Both the position numbers and the translations under genes were made by a program. Below are positions 1 through 5,356 of a DNA stretch of 5,866 nucleotides, in pieces. The stretch spans positions 1 through 5,866 of the forward strand of contig JAOPZP010000237.1 in the NCBI GenBank assembly GCA_025964055.1, read 5' to 3'. Under the pieces are notes generated by a model, which was given only the letters and a program-made list of their open reading frames with translations, had not been told where the DNA came from and searched no databases. Numbering within the stretch: position 1 is the first letter of the stretch; each line of letters begins with the position of its first letter. Origin of the DNA: Conexibacter sp. Its GTDB lineage: Bacteria; Actinomycetota; Thermoleophilia; Solirubrobacterales; Solirubrobacteraceae.

Positions 1-1
1 G

Positions 2-124
2 CGCGGCATCCGCGTCACGCCCGTCTCGGACTACCTGCACCGCCTCATCGCCTTCGCGCAGGAGCGCCGCTGGGGCCGCCTGCGCCGCGTGCGTGGCGTG
101 GCGCCGTCGCTGACGACGGGCTGA
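2..124 (+). CDS. C-terminal end of an unidentified protein (cut by window edge)
   Basis: An open frame enters from the left edge and ends at a TGA at 122-124, giving 40 residues. The visible tail runs RGIRVTPVSDYLHRLIAF and then continues in an Arg-rich stretch that ends SLTTG. The frame has strong G/C at third positions, as a real gene here should. The short motif TPVSDYLHRLI vaguely recalls the C-terminal helix of ketopantoate-reductase-type dehydrogenases (typically TPVNDALxxL), but 40 residues are too few to assign a family, so I leave the function open. It lies on the same strand as proS, 421 bases upstream, which is too far to suggest one operon. Confidence 0.55.
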   Translation, partial: RGIRVTPVSDYLHRLIAFAQERRWGRLRRVRGVAPSLTTG

Positions 125-297
125 GGGGCCGCCGGGGTGCTGCGGGTGGTCGTGGCGCTCCGTTCGAGCGTCGATCGTGCTGCGGGCGCGGTCCGTCGGC
201 AATGACCACCAGATGCCGTGTGCGCTCCGGGCGCGGTCGGTCTGCCGCTGACCTCGTGGGGGTCGTTCGGGTGCGAATGAAAGACATACAGGATGCA

Positions 298-334
298 TGT
301 CGTCTAACCCGCGTATATGAGGGGTTAGACGACA
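298..334. repeat. Perfect 13-bp inverted repeat with 11-nt spacer
   Basis: The left arm TGTCGTCTAACCC (298-310) and right arm GGGTTAGACGACA (322-334) are exact reverse complements, separated by GCGTATATGAG (311-321). The element sits in a local AT-rich patch 174 bases after the upstream stop codon and 211 bases before the proS start. As RNA it would form a strong 13-bp stem, but no T-run follows on either strand, so it is not a classic intrinsic terminator. As DNA it could be an operator for a dimeric regulator or the trace of a small mobile element. Weaker nested repeats flank it: GACAT/ATGTC at 283-287 and 297-301, and CGTGA/TCACG at 343-347 and 350-354. Confidence 0.8.
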
Positions 335-440
335 CGGATCGCCGTGAAATCACGATTCGTGCCGCACGAACCGCGCGGCCGGCGGAGGACCGGTGACGCC
401 GGCGCCCTCGCGAACGCACGTCGTCATCGCCCCCGCACCA

Positions 441-504
441 CGCCTCGCAGCACGACCGGCGCGCCGAGCGGGGCGCCAACGCCTCGTAGCACCACCGGAG
501 CGCC
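441..504. repeat. Degenerate tandem duplication, 39-bp period
   Basis: The 25 bases at 441-465, starting CGCCTCGCAGCACGACC, recur at 480-504, starting CGCCTCGTAGCACCACC, with 22 of 25 matching. The offset is exactly 39 bp, so the first unit (441-479) directly abuts the second. Similarity fades after the 25-bp core. The period is a multiple of three and one forward frame would read PRSTTGAP twice, but that frame does not join proS and I do not consider it coding. It is probably a local tandem duplication in non-coding sequence. Confidence 0.6.
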
Positions 505-530
505 AACCCGCGGCACCGCCCACCGGCAGC

Positions 531-536
531 TAGGCT
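531..536 (+). promoter_or_regulatory. Probable -10 box of proS (leaderless start)
   Basis: TAGGCT fits the actinobacterial TANNNT -10 pattern and ends 9 bases before the proS ATG at 546. Transcription would then begin at or within a few bases of the start codon. The intervening bases are C-rich and contain no Shine-Dalgarno-like AGGAGG, which agrees with a leaderless mRNA. No clear -35 hexamer is visible at the expected spacing near 508-513. Confidence 0.5.
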
Positions 537-545
537 CCCGCGCCC

Positions 546-1955
546 ATGGCCCGCGCTCCCGTCCTCACCCCTCAGGCCGACGACTTCCCCCAGTGGTACC
601 AGGACGTCGTCGCCAAGGCCGAGCTCGCCGAGAACGGCTCGGTCCGCGGCACGATGGTCATCCGGCCGTACGCCTACTCCATCTGGGAGCGGATGCAGGG
701 CGAGGTCGACGCGCGCATCAAGGCGACCGGCGCCGAGAACGTGTACTTCCCGCTCTTCATCCCGGAGTCGCACCTGCAGCGCGAGGCCCAGCACGTCGAG
801 GGCTTCAGCCCCGAGCTGGCGGTCGTCACCCACGCCGGCGGCAAGGAGCTGGCCGAGCCGATCGTCGTGCGCCCGACCAGCGAGACGGTCTTCGGCGAGT
901 TCATGGCCAAGTGGATCCAGAGCTACCGCGACCTGCCGCTGCTGCTCAACCAGTGGGCCAACGTCGTGCGCTGGGAGCTGCGCCCGCGGATCTTCTTGCG
1001 CACCAGCGAGTTCCTCTGGCAGGAGGGCCACACCGCCCACGCCTCGCAGGCCGACGCCGCCGCCTACGCGCGGCGCATCCACTTCGACGTCTACCTCGCG
1101 TTCCTGCGCGACGTGCTGGCGCTGCCGGTGCTCGTCGGGATCAAGACCGACACCGAGCGCTTCGCCGGAGCCATCAACACGATGACCTGCGAGGTGATGA
1201 TGCGCGACGGCAAGGCGCTGCAGATGGCCACGAGCCACGAGCTGGGCCAGAACTTCGCGCGCGCCTTCGAGATGGAGTTCAGCGACGCCGAGGGCGAGCG
1301 CCGGCTGGCGTGGACGACCTCGTGGGGCAGCTCCACCCGCATGGTCGGCGGGCTCATCATGGCCCACGGCGACGACAGCGGGCTGCGCGTCCCGCCGGTG
1401 CTCGCGCCGATCCAGGTGGTCGTCGTCGCGGTCAAGGACGACGACGAGACGCGCCCGGTCGTCGAGGCCGTCGAGCGCGAGCTGCGCGACGCCGGCGTCC
1501 GCGTGCGCGTCGACGCCCGGCCGGCCGGGCTGGGACGGCGCCTGACCGAGTGGGAGCTCAAGGGCGTGCCGGTGCGCGTCGAGATCGGGCCCCGCGACCT
1601 GGCCGAGGGCGTCGTCTCGGTGGTCCGGCGCGACACGGGCGAGAAGGCCGCCGTGCCGGTCGCCGCAGCGGCCGCCGCGGCGCGCGACCTGCTGGCCGTC
1701 GTGCAGGAGAGCCTCGCCGAGGAGGCCCGCACGCGGGCGGCCTCGCTCACGCGCGAGGTCACCACGATCGAGGAGGCCCTCGAAGCCGCCGAGACCGGCT
1801 TCGCCAGGCTGCCGTGGAAGACGGTGGGCCCCGAGGGCGAGAAGCGGCTCAACCAGAAGGCCGTGTCGGTGCGCTGCCTGCAGACGCCCGACGGCGGCGT
1901 GCCCGACGACGCCGACGCCGACGACCTCGTCGCGGTCGTCGGGCGCAGCTACTGA
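546..1955 (+). CDS. proS: Prolyl-tRNA synthetase, short archaeal/eukaryote-like type
   Basis: This class II synthetase charges tRNA-Pro with proline in the cytoplasm. It is 469 residues, matching the short ProS type 3 form that lacks the bacterial editing insertion. Visible landmarks are motif 1 ending in VYFPLFIP (about 35-73), the proline-pocket RPTSET (109-114), motif 2 from R142 (RWELRPR) to GHTAH (161-165), the SHELGQNFARAF segment (230-241), and motif 3 GSSTRMVGGLIMAHGDDSGL (261-280). The anticodon-binding domain starts near PIQVVVVAVK (288). The chain ends in GRSY; a C-terminal Tyr is usual for this type. The C-terminal domain normally carries four zinc-binding cysteines, but only C444 lies there and the whole protein has just one other, C215. 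The ATG is supported by the -10 box just upstream. It appears monocistronic and convergent with the next gene. Confidence 0.96.
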   Translation: MARAPVLTPQADDFPQWYQDVVAKAELAENGSVRGTMVIRPYAYSIWERMQGEVDARIKATGAENVYFPLFIPESHLQREAQHVEGFSPELAVVTHAGGKELAEPIVVRPTSETVFGEFMAKWIQSYRDLPLLLNQWANVVRWELRPRIFLRTSEFLWQEGHTAHASQADAAAYARRIHFDVYLAFLRDVLALPVLVGIKTDTERFAGAINTMTCEVMMRDGKALQMATSHELGQNFARAFEMEFSDAEGERRLAWTTSWGSSTRMVGGLIMAHGDDSGLRVPPVLAPIQVVVVAVKDDDETRPVVEAVERELRDAGVRVRVDARPAGLGRRLTEWELKGVPVRVEIGPRDLAEGVVSVVRRDTGEKAAVPVAAAAAAARDLLAVVQESLAEEARTRAASLTREVTTIEEALEAAETGFARLPWKTVGPEGEKRLNQKAVSVRCLQTPDGGVPDDADADDLVAVVGRSY

Positions 1956-1959
1956 GGCG

Positions 1960-2046
1960 CGCTCAGATCGTCACGTAGCGCCGTGTAACCGGGTCGCGCT
2001 CCCGGAGCGCGCACGCTCAGATCGTCACGTAGCGCCGCGTGACCGG
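1960..2046. repeat. 33-bp direct repeat: duplicated 3' end of the nucleotidyltransferase gene
   Basis: Bases 1960-1992 and 2014-2046 match at 31 of 33 positions with a 54-bp offset. The right copy is the true end of the leftward nucleotidyltransferase gene, coding PVTRRYVTI and the stop. The left copy, read leftward in the same frame after that stop, also codes PVTRRYVTI and a second TGA. Both mismatches fall at synonymous third positions (GTC/GTT and ACG/ACA). The 21 bases between the copies contain a hairpin. It looks like a local tail duplication placed between two convergent genes. Confidence 0.85.
1995..2011. terminator. Hairpin between convergent genes, possible bidirectional terminator
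   Basis: CGCGCTC (1995-2001) and GAGCGCG (2005-2011) are exact complements around a CCG loop, giving a compact 7-bp GC-rich stem. It lies 40 bases after the proS stop and just beyond the nucleotidyltransferase stop, so it could slow polymerase coming from either side. No T-run follows on either strand, so it is not a canonical intrinsic terminator; tract-less hairpins are common in high-GC actinobacteria. Confidence 0.45.
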
Positions 2047-3069
2047 CGCCAGCTCGGTCTCGTGCAGCAGCGCGAGGAGTCCGTTGTCGAGGCCGTTGCC
2101 GAGGCGGCGGACGCGGGCGAAGAGCACGTCGGCGTCACGCGTCTGCTCGGTCAGCGTCTCGAGCACCGCGCGGTTGTCGGAGTCCGACAGCAGCGCGATC
2201 CACTCCTCGTAGGCGGCCAGCGTGCGGGCGCCGGGCTCGGCCAGGCCGAGATGCAGGAAGGCGCGGGCGAGGCGGTCGGTCGCCAGCTCGGCGAACTGCT
2301 CGTCCAGGAAGTCCACCATGTCGCCGGCCTGCACGTAGTGGCAGAGCAGCACCGGCAGCAGCCCGCTGACGTAGAGCAGCTTGCGGCTCGTGCGCAGCTT
2401 GGCGTTGCGCATGACGAACTTGTCCTCGCCCGAGGCGGCGCGGGTGTCCTGGGCGACCTTGCCCTCGAAGTCGACGGCGATCGTCCGCCAGTAGCGGATG
2501 ATGTCGTTGAGCAGGAACCGCGGCGGGCGGTGCGAGCGCGACTGGCGCGACAGGTAGCGCTCCAGCACCCGGCGCTTGACGTGCTGGTGGATCTCCGGAC
2601 CCGTGACGGCGACCGACTCCAGCAGCAGGAGCATCCGGCGCGTGAGGTTGGCGCCGTCGTCCTCGGCCAGCCCGATGTGGTCGACCAGCCGCCAGGCGTG
2701 GAAGGCGCCGCCGAACATCTGCTGGCCGCCGGGCGGCGCGCCCTCGTCCTCGAGCAGCAGCCGGATCGTCTCGACGGCCCGCACGACGGCCGGGTCCTCC
2801 AGCGCCAGGTCGGGGTCGTCGACGACCAGCGCCCAGTCGATGTCGCTGTCGCCGGTCAGCTCGCCGCGGCCCCAGGAGCCGAAGAGGACGAGCGCCGTGC
2901 GGTCGGGCAGCGAGGCATGCGCGACCTTCTCGCGCAGCGCGGCGATCCGGGCGGCGGTGGACTGCCGGGCGGCCAGCAGCGTGGCGAACCGCTCCGGCGC
3001 GCCGGGGAGCTCGGCCAGCGCGCCCGCGGGGCTCGCTATCGGTCGGCCAGCGGTGCTTCGAGGATCCAC
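2017..3069 (-). CDS. Nucleotidyltransferase-fold protein with large helical C-terminal half
   Basis: With the GTG start at 3069 the protein is 350 residues. The N-terminal third has the pol-beta-type signature LFGSWGRGELTGDSDIDWAL (62-81): G64-S65 plus the acidic pair D76/D78 that binds Mg-NTP in this superfamily. Next come a conserved-looking NLTRRMLLLLES stretch (141-152) and a mostly helical C-terminal half containing FLLNDIIRYWRTIAVDFEGK and RNAKLRTSRKLLYVSGLL. No signal peptide or membrane segment is evident. The substrate is unknown: members of the superfamily transfer nucleotides to proteins, small molecules or RNA. It is far too long for a stand-alone MntA-type antitoxin. The start is uncertain because no ATG lies upstream of the motif in frame; the GTG overlaps the upstream gene by 34 bp, with a weak GGGA 6 bases before it. 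Its 3' end is duplicated downstream. Confidence 0.85.
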   Translation of the reverse strand: MDPRSTAGRPIASPAGALAELPGAPERFATLLAARQSTAARIAALREKVAHASLPDRTALVLFGSWGRGELTGDSDIDWALVVDDPDLALEDPAVVRAVETIRLLLEDEGAPPGGQQMFGGAFHAWRLVDHIGLAEDDGANLTRRMLLLLESVAVTGPEIHQHVKRRVLERYLSRQSRSHRPPRFLLNDIIRYWRTIAVDFEGKVAQDTRAASGEDKFVMRNAKLRTSRKLLYVSGLLPVLLCHYVQAGDMVDFLDEQFAELATDRLARAFLHLGLAEPGARTLAAYEEWIALLSDSDNRAVLETLTEQTRDADVLFARVRRLGNGLDNGLLALLHETELAPVTRRYVTI

Positions 3070-3111
3070 GGCACGTCCCGGCAGCGGTCCAGCAGCTCGG
3101 CGAACCGCTCC
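2973..3111. repeat. 23-bp near-identical direct repeat across the gene junction
   Basis: Bases 2973-2995 and 3089-3111 match at 21 of 23 positions, 116 bp apart. One copy lies near the end of the TIM-barrel gene and the other near the start of the nucleotidyltransferase gene. Although the genes are in different frames, the offset places both copies in the same reading phase, so they encode ERFAELL and ERFATLL respectively. It may be a small junction duplication or chance in GC-rich helix-coding sequence. Confidence 0.45.
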
Positions 3112-3725
3112 TCGTCGGCGGCGGTCAGCGGCCGGTGGTGGCACCCGGCGTCGAGCGACGAGAGGTGGACGTGGCGCAGCCGCGCCCCGTGGCGGTCGAG
3201 GATCTCGCGGGCGACGGCGAGCGTGGGGTCGATCGACGCCGCATGCGGCACGTCGAAGCACAGGCCGGCGGCGGGCAGCGCGGCGAAGAGGTCGTCCAGC
3301 TCGGCGGCGGTGCGGCCGGTCGCCTTGCGCGCGTCCATGTTCTCCAGGACGAGCGCTGACCCGAGCGGCCGGTAGGCGCGCGGGTTCTCGATCGTGTCGG
3401 GATGGACGACGATCGCGTCGACCCGGGTGGCCAGCCGCCCGAGGATCGTGACGAGGTCGGGCTCCGACAGCCGGCGGCCCTTGGTCGGCGCGTGGACGCT
3501 GACGAACAGGAACGGCAGCACCTGGCCGTCCTCGAGCAGCTCGACGAGCGACGGCAGCTCGTGCTCCGACAGCGCCGACAGCTCGACGGCCAGCGTCGAC
3601 GTCGCGACGGCCTGCTCCAACAGCGCCGGCCAGTCGCCGTGATCGGCGGTCATGTAACCGGTCGACGCCCCGACGGTGAGGTGCCCGGCGACCTTCGGTG
3701 ATGCGGGGGCCAGCGCCGGGATCAT
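3036..3725 (-). CDS. Xylose isomerase-like / endonuclease IV-fold TIM-barrel protein
   Basis: A 229-residue cytoplasmic protein of the AP endonuclease 2/sugar isomerase-epimerase superfamily. Strand-end residues that match the metal ligands of this fold are visible in order: H78 (VSVHAP), H109 (VVHPD), E129 (VLENM), D158 and H161 in FDVPHA (the DxxH pair of endonuclease IV), H187 (RHVHLSS), D192 with H196/H197 (DAGCHH), and E223 (ILEAP). The full set suggests a metal-dependent enzyme. The chain is shorter than endonuclease IV (about 280 residues) and has a divergent N-terminus, so neither AP-endonuclease nor sugar-isomerase activity can be chosen. The ATG at 3725 follows a -10 box by 8 bases. 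The gene begins 23 bases after the monooxygenase stop, and its end overlaps the presumed start of the nucleotidyltransferase, implying coupled translation. Confidence 0.85.
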   Translation of the reverse strand: MIPALAPASPKVAGHLTVGASTGYMTADHGDWPALLEQAVATSTLAVELSALSEHELPSLVELLEDGQVLPFLFVSVHAPTKGRRLSEPDLVTILGRLATRVDAIVVHPDTIENPRAYRPLGSALVLENMDARKATGRTAAELDDLFAALPAAGLCFDVPHAASIDPTLAVAREILDRHGARLRHVHLSSLDAGCHHRPLTAADEERFAELLDRCRDVPWILEAPLADR

Positions 3726-3738
3726 GGTCGCCGACCAT
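3724..3738. promoter_or_regulatory. 15-bp palindrome over the TIM-barrel gene start
   Basis: ATGGTCG (3724-3730) and CGACCAT (3732-3738) are exact reverse complements around a single central C. The palindrome covers nearly all of the putative -10 box and reaches into the ATG of the leftward TIM-barrel gene. That position suits a repressor operator, or a small hairpin if transcription starts further upstream. No regulator gene is nearby in the window. Confidence 0.4.
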
Positions 3739-3739
3739 A
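3734..3739 (-). promoter_or_regulatory. Probable -10 box of the TIM-barrel gene
   Basis: Read leftward, TATGGT matches TANNNT and ends 8 bases before the ATG at 3725, nearly the same spacing as at proS. No Shine-Dalgarno sequence separates them, so a leaderless transcript for the TIM-barrel/nucleotidyltransferase pair is plausible, in addition to read-through from the monooxygenase. The box lies in the short gap after the monooxygenase stop. No convincing -35 was seen. Confidence 0.45.
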
Positions 3740-3748
3740 GCGGCGAGG

Positions 3749-5266
3749 TCAGACGGCCTCGGCGGTCGAAGCCGCAACCTCCAGCCTTTGGGGACTGTCC
3801 CCCGCCCGCGCGCCGGAGGCGAACTCCAGCACGTCGTCCTCCAGCGAGGCGAAGCGCAGCAGCGCGGTGTCCCGCGCGTAGTTCTGGTGCAGGCGCCACG
3901 GCGACTTCAGCCCCTGGCGCGGGAACTGGTCGATCGACCGCGTGACGTAGCCGGACTTGAGGTCGATGAACGGCTGGGTCGCCATGCCGGCGTCGTGGTT
4001 GCGCGGCGTGACGTGCTGGTGGCCGTGCTCGTCCATGTGGTTGAGCAGCCGGCAGACGTACTCGCACGTCAGGTCGCACTTCAGCGTCCACGACGCGTTG
4101 GTGTAGCCCAGCGCGATCGCGAAGTTCGGCACGTCGCTCAACATCATGCCCTTGTAGCCGAGCGTCTCGGGCAGCACGACGTCGCGGCCGTCGACGGCAA
4201 GCTGCATGCCGCCGAGCGCCAGCATGTTCAGGCCCGTCGCGGTGACGACGATGTCGGCCTCCAGCTCGGCCCCGGACCTGAGCCGCAGGCCCGTCTCGGT
4301 GAACGTGTCGATCGTGTCGGTGGCCACCGAGGCGTCGCCCTGGCGGATGGCCCGGAACAGGTCGCCGTCGGGCACCAGGCACACGCGCTGGTCCCATGGG
4401 TCGTAGCTCGGCGTGAAGTGCGGGTCGATCGCGTACCCCTCGGGCAGCTCCCGCTCGAGCCCCTTGCGGATGATCGCCTTGACGAGCTTGGGCGCGCGCC
4501 GGCTCGCCTGGAAGAAGATGCCCTGCAGCAGCACGTTCTTGGCGCGCACGATCGGGTAGGCGACCTTCGCCGGCAGCAGCCGCCGCACGAGGTCGGCGAA
4601 CGGGTCGCGGCCCGGCAGCGAGAGGACGTAGCTGGGCGAGCGCTGCAGCATCGTCACATGCTCGGCCTCCGCGGCCATCGCCGGGACGAGCGTCACCGCG
4701 GTCGCGCCGCTGCCGACCACCACCACGCGCTTGCCCGCGTAGTCGAGGTCCTCCGGCCAGTGCTGCGGGTGGACGATCGTGCCCGCGAAGTCCTCGATGC
4801 CGGCGAAGTCGGGCGTGTAGCCCTCGTCGTAGCGGTAGTAGCCGGTGCAGTTGAACAGGAAGCCGGCGGTCAGCTGCACGGTCTCGCCCGTGTCGGTCCG
4901 CTGCGCCTCGACGGTCCAGCGCGCCTCGCCCGTCGACCACTCCGCGCGCACGACGCGATGGCCGAACCGGATCTGGCGATCGATCCCGTGATCGCCGGCC
5001 GTCGAGCGGACGTACTCCAGGATCGACGGGCCGTCGGCGATCGCCTTGGCCTCCTCCCACGGCCGGAACGAGTACCCCAAGGTGAACATGTCGGAGTCCG
5101 ACCGGATGCCCGGGTACCGGAACAGGTCCCAGGTCCCGCCGATGGCGTCGCGCGACTCGAGGATGGCGTACGACTTGCCCGGGCAGTTGGCCTGCAGGTG
5201 GTAGCCGGCGCCGATCCCCGACAGGCCCGCACCGATGATCAACACATCGACGTGTTCGGTCTCCAT
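3749..5266 (-). CDS. ethA: EthA-like flavin monooxygenase (Baeyer-Villiger type)
   Basis: A 505-residue FAD- and NADPH-dependent monooxygenase that would insert oxygen into ketones or oxidise sulfur compounds. It has the FAD Rossmann motif GAGLSG (12-17), GGTWDLFRYPGIRSDSDM (43-60), the Baeyer-Villiger fingerprint FAGTIVHPQHWP (160-171), the NADP Rossmann motif GSGATA (185-190) and a late VVTATGLN segment. From memory, long stretches closely match Mycobacterium EthA (about 489 residues), including HPQHWPEDLDY, VTMLQRSP, YKGMMLS, GYTNASWTLK and the PWRL-x-QNY-x-RD region. An EthA-type call is therefore strong, though the native substrate is unknown and strict orthology is not shown. The start METEHVDVLIIGAG puts the motif at the usual distance. 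Unlike in M. tuberculosis, no TetR-type ethR lies divergently upstream; instead an acyl-CoA ligase precedes it on the same strand, 90 bp away. The tail after the conserved region (SPQRLEVAASTAEAV) is not diagnostic. Confidence 0.93.
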   Translation of the reverse strand: METEHVDVLIIGAGLSGIGAGYHLQANCPGKSYAILESRDAIGGTWDLFRYPGIRSDSDMFTLGYSFRPWEEAKAIADGPSILEYVRSTAGDHGIDRQIRFGHRVVRAEWSTGEARWTVEAQRTDTGETVQLTAGFLFNCTGYYRYDEGYTPDFAGIEDFAGTIVHPQHWPEDLDYAGKRVVVVGSGATAVTLVPAMAAEAEHVTMLQRSPSYVLSLPGRDPFADLVRRLLPAKVAYPIVRAKNVLLQGIFFQASRRAPKLVKAIIRKGLERELPEGYAIDPHFTPSYDPWDQRVCLVPDGDLFRAIRQGDASVATDTIDTFTETGLRLRSGAELEADIVVTATGLNMLALGGMQLAVDGRDVVLPETLGYKGMMLSDVPNFAIALGYTNASWTLKCDLTCEYVCRLLNHMDEHGHQHVTPRNHDAGMATQPFIDLKSGYVTRSIDQFPRQGLKSPWRLHQNYARDTALLRFASLEDDVLEFASGARAGDSPQRLEVAASTAEAV

Positions 5267-5286
5267 GGGGATGGATCATGCTGCAC

Positions 5287-5317
5287 GGCCGCGCCGGGCG
5301 TCGCATCGCCCGCGGCC
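5287..5317. terminator. Bulged GC-rich stem-loop between acyl-CoA ligase and monooxygenase genes
   Basis: CGGGCG (5295-5300) pairs with CGCCCG (5307-5312) around a TCGCAT loop, and GGCCG (5287-5291) pairs with CGGCC (5313-5317), leaving a 3-base bulge at 5292-5294. It sits in the 90-bp gap 40 bases after the acyl-CoA ligase stop and 21 bases before the monooxygenase ATG. It could terminate or attenuate read-through, but there is no T-run. An overlapping 12-bp palindrome, GGCCACGTGGCC (5314-5325), could compete with it. Confidence 0.35.
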
Positions 5318-5356
5318 ACGTGGCCATATCCCATGTCCGAGCGATGGCGCGCAGGC

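Larger units (their letters stand above)
125..545. other. Gene-poor stretch upstream of proS
   Basis: These 421 bases hold no convincing gene. The short frames here have poor codon use: one frame around 202-396 contains rare CTA, TTA, ATA and GTA codons and resembles nothing I know. GC falls to about 50% in 271-360, against roughly 70% or more around it. That patch is centred on a perfect 13-bp inverted repeat. Further right, two degenerate 39-bp units lie in tandem, then the presumed proS promoter. No T-box, riboswitch or tRNA-like fold was recognised by eye. Confidence 0.6.

Noticed and set aside
183..238. Repeated CGGGCGCGGTC at 183-193 and 228-238
   Set aside because: Only 11 exact bases at 45-bp spacing, with weak flanking similarity; compatible with chance in GC-rich sequence.
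202..396. Small forward open frame through the AT-rich island
   Set aside because: It uses several codons rare here (TTA, CTA, ATA, GTA), runs through the inverted repeat, and has no family resemblance or ribosome-binding site.
45..1367. Long open frame on the minus strand opposite proS
   Set aside because: It mirrors the proS codon structure, has Arg/Ala/Gly-rich low-complexity composition and no recognisable motif; typical antisense shadow in GC-rich DNA.
2017..3069. MNT-HEPN type toxin-antitoxin system
   Set aside because: The nucleotidyltransferase is far larger than MntA-type antitoxins, no HEPN toxin gene with an RxxxxH motif neighbours it, and the partner is a TIM barrel.
2062..3375. 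Long forward open frame opposite the nucleotidyltransferase and TIM-barrel genes
   Set aside because: Low-complexity Gln/Arg/Val/Ala composition, no motifs, and it lies opposite two well-supported genes.
5314..5325. 12-bp palindrome GGCCACGTGGCC as a specific operator
   Set aside because: A 12-bp palindrome is expected about once by chance in a window this size, and it overlaps the stem-loop; mentioned only within that entry.
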